DNA of 64,000 nucleotides from Pediococcus parvulus (lineage in GTDB: Bacteria; Bacillota; Bacilli; Lactobacillales; Lactobacillaceae): positions 1 to 64,000 of the forward strand of contig NZ_BJWE01000001.1 in assembly GCF_007990205.1 (NCBI RefSeq), read 5' to 3'. The notes under the pieces were generated by a model that made no database searches, was not told where the DNA came from, and saw nothing but the letters and a program-made list of their open reading frames with translations. A program made the translations under genes and the position numbers. Shown here one piece after another: positions 47,176 through 56,571 of this stretch; position 1 is the first letter of the stretch, and each line of letters begins with the position of its first letter.

Positions 47176-47796
47176 CTATGAATTTTTCTTTTTAGTATAG
47201 TTGTACCAAAACCCAAATGGGATTAAACTTTCAGTTCCGTTTTTTAACCGTTGAATATTTTCTCGATGCCGATAAAATATAAAGAAGGTTAGGGCAACGG
47301 CCACACATGTTAATATAATATCGTGATAAACTAATGACCAAAAACTAATGATAATCATGGCCGTCATGCTTGCAACACTCACCCTACTAGTTAAGTAGAC
47401 GAGGCTGGCAAAAACTACGCAAGCAATAATAAAAAATTGAGGATTATAAGCTAATAAAATTCCTGCACTTGTGGCAACGGCTTTACCACCCTTGAAACGA
47501 TCAAAAATCGAAAATGTATGACCAACAATTGCTGCCAGCCCAATTAGAAGCGGATTTACATGTGGGGTCTGGAAAATATAAGGTTGACTAGCCGCCAAAG
47601 TTCCTTTTAAAATGTCCATCAACAGGACAACAGTCCCTGCTTTAGGACCAAGTACCCGAAAGGTATTAGTTGTACCAATGTTGCCGCTACCCGATTGGCG
47701 AATATCAACATTGAAAAACTTTTTCCCAATCATCACACCGGAAGGAATCGATCCAAGCAGGTAGGCGATGATTAACATTGCAATAATTTTAAGCAA
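47176..47796 (-). CDS. plsY: Acyl-phosphate:glycerol-3-phosphate acyltransferase PlsY
   Basis: Membrane enzyme that makes lysophosphatidic acid from acyl-phosphate, the first acylation step of phospholipid synthesis. The 206 residues have five or more membrane helices and the three PlsY motifs: [11 protein letters not shown] near 15, [16 protein letters not shown] near 36-51, and the [10 protein letters not shown] loop near 103. The start is TTG, supported by AGAGGG seven bases upstream. The gene is divergent from parE, the common Firmicutes arrangement. Confidence 0.95.
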   Translation of the reverse strand: MLKIIAMLIIAYLLGSIPSGVMIGKKFFNVDIRQSGSGNIGTTNTFRVLGPKAGTVVLLMDILKGTLAASQPYIFQTPHVNPLLIGLAAIVGHTFSIFDRFKGGKAVATSAGILLAYNPQFFIIACVVFASLVYLTSRVSVASMTAMIIISFWSLVYHDIILTCVAVALTFFIFYRHRENIQRLKNGTESLIPFGFWYNYTKKKNS

Positions 47797-47825
47797 GAAT
47801 TTGCCCTCTTTTCAATTGAGAATCA

Positions 47826-47854
47826 AGTATAATTTTAGCATGTTTGAAATTCAA
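47826..47854 (-). promoter_or_regulatory. Promoter of plsY
   Basis: On the minus strand: TTGAAT (47849-47854), exact 17-base spacer, TATACT (47826-47831). It lies about 30 bases upstream of the plsY TTG start. Confidence 0.7.
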
Positions 47855-47921
47855 TTCCAACGTTTGTTTTAGCGTATGTTATATTAAGTAAGTTAGTATT
47901 TTCAGATTTTTTTAAATAAGG

Positions 47922-47930
47922 TATGATAAT
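47922..47930 (+). promoter_or_regulatory. Candidate -10 box for parE-parC
   Basis: TATGATAAT contains two overlapping -10 matches (TATGAT and GATAAT) about 30 bases before parE. -35 candidates (TTTTCA at 47899) are poor. Confidence 0.45.
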
Positions 47931-47959
47931 AGGGACTATAAGCAGAAAGGGTATTTGAG

Positions 47960-49960
47960 ATGAGTAAACGTAGTTCAGCAGAATACAATGATTCCTCAAT
48001 TCAAGTTCTACATGGGTTAGAAGCCGTGCGGAAGCGTCCTGGTATGTATATCGGTTCAACCGATTCAAGGGGATTGCACCATCTAGTCTATGAAATCGTT
48101 GATAACGCCGTAGATGAGGCGCTTGCTGGTTTTGGAAAAGAAATCAATGTCACAATTCATAAAGATAATAGTTTAACTGTTACAGATAATGGCCGAGGAA
48201 TGCCAGTTGGTATGCATTCTTCCGGTATCCCTACCGTTGAAGTTATCTTCACAGTACTTCATGCCGGTGGTAAATTTGGACAAGGCGGTTATAAAACCTC
48301 TGGTGGTCTCCATGGTGTGGGTGCCAGTGTTGTAAATGCCTTATCCGAATATCTCACTGTCGAAATTGTACGTGAAGGCAAAAAATACCGTGAAGAATTT
48401 AAAAATGGTGGTCATCCGGTTGGCTCTTTAAAGAAAATTGGTAAAACCAAACAGGCTAACGGAACTGTTGTGACTTTTAAGCCTGACAAACAAATTTTTA
48501 CAACTACCGTGTTTAATTTCAACACGTTATCTGAACGCTTGCGGGAATCTGCTTTTCTATTAAAAGGCGTCAAAATTACTTTAACAGATGAGCGTGAAAA
48601 TCAAGAACAAACCCAAACGTTCTTATATGAAGAGGGGATCAAAGAATTTGTAACTTATCTAAATGAAGATAAGGATACCTTAGGCGATGTTCTTTATTTT
48701 GACGGTTCCAAAGAAGGCGTAGAAGTTGAAATTGCAGCCCAATATAACGATGGTTATTCAGAAAACGTGTTGTCATTCGTTAATAATGTGCGAACTAAAG
48801 ATGGTGGTACTCACGAAGTTGGTATGCGCTCTGGGTGGACCAAAGCTTTCAACGAATATGCTCGAAAAGTTGGTCTTTTGAAAGAAAAAGACAAAAATCT
48901 CGAGGGTAGTGATGTTCGTGAAGGATTGTCTGCGGTCATTTCACTTAGAATTCCTGAAAAAATTCTCGAATTTGAAGGTCAGACAAAAGAAAAATTAGGA
49001 ACCCCCGAAGCGCGAACCATCGTGGACAATGTGGTGAATGAACAGTTACTTTTTTACTTAATGGAAAACGGCGAATTTGCACAAATGTTAGTTCGTAAAT
49101 CTTTAAAAGCTCGTGAAGCAAGAGAGGCCGCCCGAAAAGCACGTGATGCGACGCGTAGTGGCAAGAAACGTAAAAAGACTGATCGATTACTATCAGGTAA
49201 ATTAACTCCCGCACAGTCAAAAAATGCAGCCCGTAACGAGCTTTTCTTGGTGGAAGGTGATTCTGCCGGTGGTAGTGCCAAACAGGGCCGAGATCGTAAA
49301 TTTCAAGCGATTCTACCGCTTCGTGGAAAAGTTTTGAATACAGAAAAAGCTAAATTAGACGATGTGATGAAAAATGAGGAAATCAGTACCATGATATACA
49401 CAATTGGTGCTGGGGTTGGAGCTGAGTTTAATATTAAAGATCGTAACTATGACAAAATCATTATTATGACTGATGCTGATACTGATGGTGCCCACATCCA
49501 AATCTTATTATTGACTTTCTTCTATAAATATATGCGTCCTATGATTGATCAGGGTCATATTTATATTGCTTTACCCCCTCTTTATCGCTTACAAAAGGGA
49601 AAGGGGAAAAAGCTCCAAACTGTCTATGCTTGGACTGATGAAGAACTAGATAAGGCCTCCAAAGAAATTGGTCGTGGTTTTGCTTTGCAACGGTACAAGG
49701 GACTTGGTGAAATGAATGCCGATCAACTTTGGGAAACAACTATGAATCCTGAAACTAGGACTCTGGTCCGCGTTAGAATTGATGACGCTGCCTTAGCTGA
49801 GCGTCGTGTGACAACTTTGATGGGTGATAAGGTTGAGCCGCGAAGAAATTGGATTGAAAAAAATGTTGAGTTCTCACTTGAAGAAGAAGGAAGCATTTTA
49901 GACAATGAGGCCGTTAATGTCGCTCATGAAGGTGAATTTGATGAAGACGATGAAAAATAA
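47960..49960 (+). CDS. parE: Topoisomerase IV subunit B ParE
   Basis: ATPase half of the decatenating topoisomerase IV. The 666 residues begin with the GHKL ATPase fold: VRKRPGMYIGSTD near 24, EIVDNAVDEALAG near 45, DNGRGMP near 76, GGLHGVGASVVNAL near 117. A transducer domain follows, then TOPRIM with VEGDSAGGSAKQGRDRKFQAILPLRGK near 432 and MTDADTDGAHI near 512. It is ParE rather than GyrB because parC lies immediately downstream. The GTG start of parC lies 17 bases beyond its stop. Confidence 0.96.
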   Translation: MSKRSSAEYNDSSIQVLHGLEAVRKRPGMYIGSTDSRGLHHLVYEIVDNAVDEALAGFGKEINVTIHKDNSLTVTDNGRGMPVGMHSSGIPTVEVIFTVLHAGGKFGQGGYKTSGGLHGVGASVVNALSEYLTVEIVREGKKYREEFKNGGHPVGSLKKIGKTKQANGTVVTFKPDKQIFTTTVFNFNTLSERLRESAFLLKGVKITLTDERENQEQTQTFLYEEGIKEFVTYLNEDKDTLGDVLYFDGSKEGVEVEIAAQYNDGYSENVLSFVNNVRTKDGGTHEVGMRSGWTKAFNEYARKVGLLKEKDKNLEGSDVREGLSAVISLRIPEKILEFEGQTKEKLGTPEARTIVDNVVNEQLLFYLMENGEFAQMLVRKSLKAREAREAARKARDATRSGKKRKKTDRLLSGKLTPAQSKNAARNELFLVEGDSAGGSAKQGRDRKFQAILPLRGKVLNTEKAKLDDVMKNEEISTMIYTIGAGVGAEFNIKDRNYDKIIIMTDADTDGAHIQILLLTFFYKYMRPMIDQGHIYIALPPLYRLQKGKGKKLQTVYAWTDEELDKASKEIGRGFALQRYKGLGEMNADQLWETTMNPETRTLVRVRIDDAALAERRVTTLMGDKVEPRRNWIEKNVEFSLEEEGSILDNEAVNVAHEGEFDEDDEK

Positions 49961-49977
49961 TGAAAGGAGGGGACAAT

Positions 49978-52443
49978 GTGCCTAACTCAAAGAATGAAAA
50001 CACCAATAAAATTCAAGAACTTACTTTAGAAGATGTCATGGGTGATCGATTTGGTCGTTATTCCAAGTACATCATTCAAGAACGGGCGTTGCCTGACGTG
50101 CGAGATGGTCTAAAACCCGTTCAACGTCGAATTTTATATGCCATGAATCAAGATGGCAATACTTATGATAAGGGTTTCCGAAAATCGGCAAAATCAGTTG
50201 GTAATGTCATGGGTAATTTTCATCCCCATGGAGACAGTTCTATCTATGAAGCCTTAGTCCGAATGAGTCAAAATTGGAAACTCCGCGCTCCATTAATTGA
50301 AATGCACGGAAATAACGGTTCAATTGATAATGATCCGCCAGCCGCTATGCGATATACAGAAGCACGTTTAAGTAAGATTTCAAGTGAAATGTTGAAGGAT
50401 ATTGACAAAGAAACCGTTGATTTTGTATTGAATTTTGATGATACTGAATATGAACCAACTGTTTTACCAAGCCGTTTCCCTAATTTGCTTGTTAATGGGG
50501 CTACAGGGATTTCTGCAGGTTATGCAACTGATATTCCCCCGCACAATTTAAACGAAGTCATCGACGCCTTATTGTATCTATTAAAGCATCCTGATGCCTC
50601 ACTCGAAAAATTAATGGACTTTGTAAAGGGCCCTGATTTTCCAACTGCTGGTATTATTCAAGGATTGGATGGCATAAAAAAAGCTTATCAGACTGGTAAG
50701 GGACGGATTGTCGTTCGTTCTAGGGCCCAAATCAAACCACTTCGAGGCGGTAAATCTCAAATTGAAGTGTCTGAGATTCCTTATGAGGTTAATAAAGCTC
50801 AGTTAGTTAAAAAAATTGATGAAATTCGAATTTTAAAAAGAGTAGATGGCATTGTTGAAGTTCGTGATGAGTCCGATCGAAAGGGATTATCAATTGCAAT
50901 CGAACTCAAACGAGAGGCTGACGCAAACGGAATTTTAAATTACCTTTTTAAAAATACAGATTTGCAAATTTCTTACAACTTTAACATGGTTGCAATTAAC
51001 CATAAACGTCCAGAAAGACTTGGGTTAAAAGCATTTTTACAGGCTTACCTAAGTTTTCAAAAAGAAGTTATTACCAAACGCACGCGGTTTAGTTTGAATA
51101 AAGCTCAAAAACGGCAACATATTGTTGCTGGCCTGATCAAAGCTCTTTCCATTCTTGATAAAGTTATTGCCACAATTCGTGGTAGTAAAGATAAGAAAGA
51201 CGCCAAGAATAACTTAGTTCAAAAATATCGTTTTACTGATGAACAAGCAGAGGCAATTGTTTCCTTACAACTTTACCGATTAACAAATACAGATGTGACC
51301 GCTTTGGAGGCCGAATCAGCCGATCTGGATAACCATATTGCCGAATACAATGAAATTCTGAATAGTGATGCCGCATTGGCTAAAGTTTTGCGCTCTGAAT
51401 TAACCAGTGTAAAAAAAGAATATGGGTCACCACGCCTAACTGAAATTCAGAATGAAATTGAGGAAATTAAAATTGATCGTAAGGTCGTTGTGCCCGAAGA
51501 ACAAGTTATGGTCCTTGTTAGTCATGATGGATATTTAAAGCGAAGTTCACTGCGTTCCTACAACGCTTCTGGTGACGATAATGGTCTCAAAGATGAAGAT
51601 TATCCAATCTTCTTAAAGCAATTAAGCACTTTAGATCATCTAATGATGTTTACAAATAAAGGAAATCTGATTTCTCGTCCCGTACATGAATTAACCGATT
51701 CGAAGTGGAAGGATACTGGTGAACATATTTCACAAACCATTGGCCTGGGTGATGACGAACGGATCATTAAAACTTTTGCGTTCCATTCACTTAAAGAAAC
51801 TGGTGAATTTCTTATTGCGACCAGTGACGGCTACATTAAACGCACAGAGTTTTCTGACCTGACGCCAGGTCGAAATTATAAAAAACATGCGGCAGCTTTC
51901 ATTAAATTAAAACAACCAGAAACAATTGTGATCAATATTTCCTTTATTCCAAAAGCCATCGAGCAAACTGTTATGCTGATTTCTAAAAAAGGTTACGGTC
52001 TACGTTATGATTTAGCCGAAATTCCAAGCATTGGTGCACGAGCGGCCGGTGTAAAATCAATGGATCTGCGTGATGATGAAGTTACCAATGTGCAACTTGT
52101 GTCAGACGTCGATCAAGTTGGCTTGATCACGCAGCGCGGAGCATTCAAAAGAATGGCTGTTAAAGAGATTCCAGTTACTAGTCGGGCCCGGCGTGGCGTT
52201 TTGGTTCTCCGAGAGCTGAAAAACAATCCACATCGTGTGGTTGATTTTATAAAACTAAATGAGAGTGCTGTACTGGAAATTTTGACAACCCGTGGCACGA
52301 TTCACGATATTATTGCAGCCGAACATCCGCTCAGTGCCCGGTATTCCAATGGTTCCTTCGTTATTGACACTGAATCAGAGGGCGAACCCGTTTCCATGAA
52401 CCTTAAACAATTGCCGGTTGTAACATCAACATCCGAACATTAA
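49978..52443 (+). CDS. parC: Topoisomerase IV subunit A ParC
   Basis: DNA-cleaving subunit of topoisomerase IV. The breakage-reunion domain has the catalytic Tyr in AAMRYTEARLS near residue 127. The quinolone-determining region reads HPHGDSSIYEALVRMSQ near 84, with the wild-type-like Ser and Glu. The C-terminal half is a beta-pinwheel DNA-wrapping domain with weak GyrA-box-like repeats (RRGVLVLREL near 740). Starts at GTG 49978 behind AAAGGAGG; the in-frame ATG at 49960 overlaps the parE stop and lacks a site. 821 residues. Confidence 0.95.
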   Translation: MPNSKNENTNKIQELTLEDVMGDRFGRYSKYIIQERALPDVRDGLKPVQRRILYAMNQDGNTYDKGFRKSAKSVGNVMGNFHPHGDSSIYEALVRMSQNWKLRAPLIEMHGNNGSIDNDPPAAMRYTEARLSKISSEMLKDIDKETVDFVLNFDDTEYEPTVLPSRFPNLLVNGATGISAGYATDIPPHNLNEVIDALLYLLKHPDASLEKLMDFVKGPDFPTAGIIQGLDGIKKAYQTGKGRIVVRSRAQIKPLRGGKSQIEVSEIPYEVNKAQLVKKIDEIRILKRVDGIVEVRDESDRKGLSIAIELKREADANGILNYLFKNTDLQISYNFNMVAINHKRPERLGLKAFLQAYLSFQKEVITKRTRFSLNKAQKRQHIVAGLIKALSILDKVIATIRGSKDKKDAKNNLVQKYRFTDEQAEAIVSLQLYRLTNTDVTALEAESADLDNHIAEYNEILNSDAALAKVLRSELTSVKKEYGSPRLTEIQNEIEEIKIDRKVVVPEEQVMVLVSHDGYLKRSSLRSYNASGDDNGLKDEDYPIFLKQLSTLDHLMMFTNKGNLISRPVHELTDSKWKDTGEHISQTIGLGDDERIIKTFAFHSLKETGEFLIATSDGYIKRTEFSDLTPGRNYKKHAAAFIKLKQPETIVINISFIPKAIEQTVMLISKKGYGLRYDLAEIPSIGARAAGVKSMDLRDDEVTNVQLVSDVDQVGLITQRGAFKRMAVKEIPVTSRARRGVLVLRELKNNPHRVVDFIKLNESAVLEILTTRGTIHDIIAAEHPLSARYSNGSFVIDTESEGEPVSMNLKQLPVVTSTSEH

Positions 52444-52542
52444 ATATTAATTTACACTTAACTTACCAGTTTTAGACGACAAAATTCTTGAAAAAATCAC
52501 GTTTAACCATTAGAATAATTATAGTTATTATTGAAAGTTGAT

Positions 52543-52548
52543 TATAAT
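52543..52548 (+). promoter_or_regulatory. Candidate -10 box for the LysR-ppaC unit
   Basis: Perfect TATAAT 25 bases before the LysR start. The -35 is poor (TTATAG at 52519-52524, 18-base spacer). Confidence 0.45.
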
Positions 52549-52572
52549 CATAAAAACTAAAGGAGAAACGGA

Positions 52573-53538
52573 ATGAAATCAAAACAAGAAACTATTTTTT
52601 CATCTAAGACTTTAACTTATTTCCTTCAGCTGGCCGATACTATGAACTACACGCAGGCTGCTCGAATTTTAGGGATTACGCAACCTGCTTTAACACAACA
52701 AATTAAGAAGTTGGAACACACGGTTGGAGCACCATTATTTTACTCAGTTGGTAAAAAATTGCGTTTATCCGATGCAGGCTACACAATGCTAAAGGCCACT
52801 CATAATATCAATGAAGTTTTGAATCAGGCAACTGATGAAATTCAACAATCTACTTCACCGACAAAAGGTGAAATTAATATTGGAATGATGGCTTCAATCG
52901 AATCCCGTGTTTTTGAAGACTTCATCACTAAATATTATGAAAAACAACCAGATGTTATGATTACTTTTTATACGTTAACCCGAAAAGAAATTTGGGAACG
53001 TTTGGAAAACAACCGAATTGATTTGGCGATTATGTATTTGCCGGATGATAGCATTAAGAATTGGAAACCTTACGAATCGCGTAAAATTCTTAACGAAGAT
53101 TTACTGTTCATCCATCATGATGAAAAATTGGCAAAACAAAAGAAAATCAAGTTAAGAGATACTTTGAACGCTAATTGGGTTACTTATCCCGATGGTTACT
53201 ATTTAGATGGTGTTTTACGTGAATCCTATAAGAATCAGTTAGTGGACGTGCCTACGAGTGTTGCTCGTTTCACAACGCCGGATCAGATTCGACGCTTTGC
53301 TGAAACTACAGGGGTTAACAAAGCATTGCCAGCGTCATACGTCATTTCTCATCCAGTATCAGATAATACTTGGATGGCAAGATTTGATCCGGCAATCAAT
53401 TTTGACTTAAGCTTTGTATTTAGAAAAGATAAAGATGAAATTCCCCGAATCAGTTCATTTTTGGCCGCATTTGACGACTATTTAAATGAAGAAAGTTACA
53501 CGGAACGTTTACGTAAAATGATTGGTAATCAAAATTAA
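52573..53538 (+). CDS. LysR family transcriptional regulator
   Basis: A 321-residue DNA-binding regulator: an N-terminal winged helix (about 12-70, LAD.MNYTQAARILGITQPALTQQIKKLEHTVGAPLFYSVGKKLRLSDAG), a linker helix, and a periplasmic-binding-protein-like effector domain (about 98-305, GEINIGMMASIESRVFEDF). The effector cannot be named. It precedes the pyrophosphatase gene by 30 bases and shares its direction, an unusual pairing. No divergent target gene is present, since parC lies upstream on the same strand. Confidence 0.92.
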   Translation: MKSKQETIFSSKTLTYFLQLADTMNYTQAARILGITQPALTQQIKKLEHTVGAPLFYSVGKKLRLSDAGYTMLKATHNINEVLNQATDEIQQSTSPTKGEINIGMMASIESRVFEDFITKYYEKQPDVMITFYTLTRKEIWERLENNRIDLAIMYLPDDSIKNWKPYESRKILNEDLLFIHHDEKLAKQKKIKLRDTLNANWVTYPDGYYLDGVLRESYKNQLVDVPTSVARFTTPDQIRRFAETTGVNKALPASYVISHPVSDNTWMARFDPAINFDLSFVFRKDKDEIPRISSFLAAFDDYLNEESYTERLRKMIGNQN

Positions 53539-53568
53539 ACAAAAAATTTAAAGGAGTTCTTTTTAATC

Positions 53569-54495
53569 ATGAGTAAAGAATTAGTTTTTGGTCATAAAAA
53601 TCCAGATACAGACGCCATCAGTTGTGCCATCGAATATGCTTACCTTGCCAACAAGTTAGGTGATGAAGTCGAAGCTGTTGCTCTCGGCAAAACAAACAAC
53701 GAAACCAACTTTGTTTTGAATCGCTTTAACGTCAAAGCACCACGTGTGATTACTAAAGCTAAACCAGAAGTTGATTCAGTTGTCCTTGTTGACCATAATG
53801 AGGCAATTCAAAGTGTTGACGATTTGGCAGATGTAACGGTAACAAGTGTTATTGACCACCACAAAATTAATTTCTCATCTGCACAACCATTATTTTACCG
53901 AGCAGAACCAATTGGTTGTTGCAGTACAATCATTTACAAAATGTATTTAGAAAATAATGTCGAAATTCCTAGCAACATCGCGGGTTTAATGCTTTCTTCA
54001 ATTATTTCTGATACATTACTCTTGAAGTCACCAACAACAACGGACGACGAACGGAATGCTGTTCCTGCACTAGCAAAAATTGCTGGTGTTGATGACTATG
54101 AAGCTTATGGTATCGAAATGCTAAAAGCTGGTAGTGACGTTAACGATCGTAGCGCAGCTGATATTCTTGAAGGTGATGCTAAATCTTTTGACATGGGTGG
54201 AAAAACTGTTCGTATTGGCCAGGTAAATGCCGTTGATTTAAACGATGTTTTCAAGCGTCAAGCTGAATTAGAGACAACCATGACTGATTTAATGGCTGAC
54301 AAATCTTACGATCTCTTCTTACTTCTTGCAACAAACGTGCTTACTAGTGACTCTGAACTTTTAGCATTAGGTGAGGGCACGGACGTCGTTGAAAAAGCAT
54401 TTGATACTAAATTTAGTAATCATCGTATGAGCCTACCTGGGGTTGTTTCTCGTAAAAAGCAAGTTGTACCACCATTAACTAAAGCTTTTGATTAA
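53569..54495 (+). CDS. ppaC: Manganese-dependent inorganic pyrophosphatase PpaC
   Basis: Family II pyrophosphatase hydrolysing PPi to phosphate in the cytosol, driving biosynthesis forward. The 308 residues show DHH-superfamily motifs: GHKNPDTDAISCA near 8 (metal ligands His and Asp), VVLVDHNE near 73, and VIDHHK near 96. A DHHA2-type C-terminal domain ends RKKQVVPPL with the Lys/Arg pair that binds PPi. Mn dependence fits Mn-rich lactobacilli. It is followed by a strong terminator. Confidence 0.96.
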   Translation: MSKELVFGHKNPDTDAISCAIEYAYLANKLGDEVEAVALGKTNNETNFVLNRFNVKAPRVITKAKPEVDSVVLVDHNEAIQSVDDLADVTVTSVIDHHKINFSSAQPLFYRAEPIGCCSTIIYKMYLENNVEIPSNIAGLMLSSIISDTLLLKSPTTTDDERNAVPALAKIAGVDDYEAYGIEMLKAGSDVNDRSAADILEGDAKSFDMGGKTVRIGQVNAVDLNDVFKRQAELETTMTDLMADKSYDLFLLLATNVLTSDSELLALGEGTDVVEKAFDTKFSNHRMSLPGVVSRKKQVVPPLTKAFD

Positions 54496-54511
54496 TTAAA
54501 CTTATCCTTTG

Positions 54512-54557
54512 TAAGATCCGCTCGCAGCTAGCAATAGCTTGAGCAGATCTTATTTTT
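54512..54557 (+). terminator. Terminator after ppaC
   Basis: Long nested stem: TAAGATC/GATCTTA outside, GCTC/GAGC, then AGCTA/TAGCT inside a four-base loop, with TTTTT after. Confidence 0.88.
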
Positions 54558-54601
54558 GCACATATAATACATGCCATTAACTATTTTGCGAGTCTTCTCA
54601 G

Positions 54602-54630
54602 TTGCCTTGTGACAAAATTTAAACTATACT
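54602..54630 (+). promoter_or_regulatory. Promoter of msrB
   Basis: TTGCCT at 54602-54607, exact 17-base spacer, TATACT at 54625-54630, 39 bases before the start codon. Confidence 0.65.
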
Positions 54631-54669
54631 AATTTAGCTCAATTAACTTACGTTCAAGGAGGAACACAC

Positions 54670-55095
54670 ATGACTGAAAAGGATTTGAAGCAGTTATCCA
54701 AGGAAGCATACGAAGTGACACAGCACGCCGCCACAGAAGCACCATTTAGTGGAAAATACGATAATTTTTACAAAGAAGGCATTTATGTTGATATCGTGAG
54801 TGGCGAACCCTTATTTTCATCAACGGATAAATATGATGCTGGTTGTGGTTGGCCGTCATTTACGAAACCGATAGATAAATCTGTGACTAAAGAACATCGA
54901 GATTCATCGTTTGGTATGGAACGTACAGAAGTTAAAAGTGCAAAAGCTAGTTCACATTTGGGCCATGTTTTTACTGATGGTCCACAGGACAAAGGTGGCT
55001 TAAGATATTGTATTAATTCAGCCGCACTTAAATTCATTCCAAAAGATCAAATGAAAGATAATGGCTATGGTGAATATATAAAATTACTTTCTTAG
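54670..55095 (+). CDS. msrB: Peptide-methionine (R)-S-oxide reductase MsrB
   Basis: Repairs oxidised methionine in proteins, R-epimer. The 141 residues contain CGWPSFTKP near 58 and the catalytic Cys in [11 protein letters not shown] near 118, with [10 protein letters not shown] near 98. The CxxC zinc pairs found in some MsrB proteins are not evident, the reduced form common in lactobacilli. It is the only reading frame between its promoter and a shared terminator. No msrA is adjacent. Confidence 0.96.
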   Translation: MTEKDLKQLSKEAYEVTQHAATEAPFSGKYDNFYKEGIYVDIVSGEPLFSSTDKYDAGCGWPSFTKPIDKSVTKEHRDSSFGMERTEVKSAKASSHLGHVFTDGPQDKGGLRYCINSAALKFIPKDQMKDNGYGEYIKLLS

Positions 55096-55230
55096 TTTGA
55101 AATAGATCAAAGAATAGTTTTGAGACTACTTTGAATAATATATATTATGTAAACTAGAACGTAAAATTAAAAATAAACTGATTTTCACCCGCAACCTCCT
55201 CTATCCCACTTCTTAAATTTAATTACACAA

Positions 55231-55264
55231 AAAATGGATCTTCCAAAAGGAAGATCCATTTTTA
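55231..55264. terminator. Bidirectional terminator between msrB and the Ser-rich gene
   Basis: 14-bp inverted repeat (AAAATGGATCTTCC at 55231-55244 with its complement at 55249-55262), four-A loop, T runs on both strands. Confidence 0.88.
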
Positions 55265-55275
55265 TTACACGATGC

Positions 55276-56361
55276 TTATCGATTGCTTGAACTAGATGTC
55301 TTACTACTTGCAGAAGATGATTTGCTGGCACTAGTTGTTGAACTACTATGTGAAGAAGCAGAACTATTAGTTGAGCTTGCCTTTGAACTACTATTGTAAC
55401 TACTGCTGTTACCATTAGATGAACTGCTATAACTAGAATACGAACTACTACTTTCAGGATAACTACTACTGTAGCTACTATAACTATAGCTACTGTAACT
55501 TGATGAGCTAACTGCAGCAGCTGAAGATGCTATTGACGCTGCAGCACTAGCTTGTTTCTTTTTATAAGTTTTAACAGCTTTTTCAACTCTAGTTAAATCT
55601 TTATTTGCTAATTCAAAGTTGGGATACTTATTTAACTTGTCTAACAGATTATTCAACTTAGTATTTGTGACCGAAGCCGCTAAGGAACCACTTTTACCAT
55701 TTTTGAATAAATTATTGGTCTGTTTATGCAACTTACTAACAGCCTTAGCCTTTGTTTCGAGTGCACTTAACTTCTTATTATACTCACTATAGAACCCAGA
55801 AAAATCTGATTCAAAACTAGATGATTTCAAATCCTGTAATAAGTTGCTAACCTTGGTTCCTGTTGTAGAAGTTTTATACGTATTACCACTCTTCAAGTTT
55901 TCAACTCTCTGGCGAAAAGCAACTGCACTTTTCCCAAGACTTGCCAATTGGCTATACTGGTTAGCCTCTGTATTATTACGTACCTGCTTAGCATCAGCTG
56001 CCAATTCAACCATTTGAGCTCGCGTAGCAGTATCCGTAATATTATCACGATCACTATTAAAGCTTTGTTGAACGATCTTTTCAGCGTTAGCTTGAGCCTG
56101 ATTCCCACTAGATCTTCTGACGAAGAAAACAATTGCTCCTATTAATACAATCAAAATACCAACTATCCAAAGCCATTTTTTTGACTTTCCGGACTTGTTT
56201 TTAAGTTTTTTTGGTTTATTAGGTTGCGGTCCACGTGGTGGTTTGGGGGCACGTTTTTTTTGTTTTTTTTCTTCTTTTTGTTGTTCTTTTGCTTTTAAAC
56301 GGTCCATTCTTGAGGTTGGAACAGACCAATCATTATTATTGTTGTTATTAATCGTCATCAT
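55276..56361 (-). CDS. Membrane protein with basic N-terminus and Ser/Tyr-rich tail, unknown function
   Basis: A 361-residue protein I do not recognise. Residues 1-68 are polar with a strongly basic Lys/Pro-rich stretch (cytoplasmic); one membrane helix spans about 69-89. A helical region (about 95-275) with several Lys/Asn/Leu heptad-like segments follows. The last 85 residues are nearly only Ser, Tyr, Ala, Thr and Asn. The layout implies an outside C-terminus near or in the wall. The Ser tail resembles that of the LysM protein at 21.7 kb but has no LysM. Two adjacent ATG codons exist; the second (56358) has better spacing to AGGA. Confidence 0.75.
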   Translation of the reverse strand: MMTINNNNNNDWSVPTSRMDRLKAKEQQKEEKKQKKRAPKPPRGPQPNKPKKLKNKSGKSKKWLWIVGILIVLIGAIVFFVRRSSGNQAQANAEKIVQQSFNSDRDNITDTATRAQMVELAADAKQVRNNTEANQYSQLASLGKSAVAFRQRVENLKSGNTYKTSTTGTKVSNLLQDLKSSSFESDFSGFYSEYNKKLSALETKAKAVSKLHKQTNNLFKNGKSGSLAASVTNTKLNNLLDKLNKYPNFELANKDLTRVEKAVKTYKKKQASAAASIASSAAAVSSSSYSSYSYSSYSSSYPESSSSYSSYSSSSNGNSSSYNSSSKASSTNSSASSHSSSTTSASKSSSASSKTSSSSNR

Positions 56362-56571
56362 CTTCCTAACTTAATAAATTAAATATGCAGTTAAACTTAT
56401 AGTTTCAATTTAACATTTTTTGAATTGAACAACCAGTATGAACCTCAATTATTCATAAAAAATACAATTAATCGGTTCAAACAAAAAACCTCCAAATGCT
56501 GAGTAAGTTTATTGCTCAAATCTGAAGATTTGTTTGCCGGCGCATAATGGCAAGGGTCTGTTACACACATA

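Noticed and set aside
47835-48068. Minus-strand 77-codon frame overlapping the parE start
   Set aside because: It covers both divergent promoters and the parE coding start, and has no ribosome site.
56362-56571. Terminator search downstream of RNase J
   Set aside because: Only weak stems (AAATCT/AGATTT type) were seen, not strong enough to call. The stretch holds the likely promoter of the Ser-rich gene (TTCAAA, 17 bases, TATAAG on the minus strand) and an imperfect TTCAATT/AATTGAA repeat at 56404-56429.
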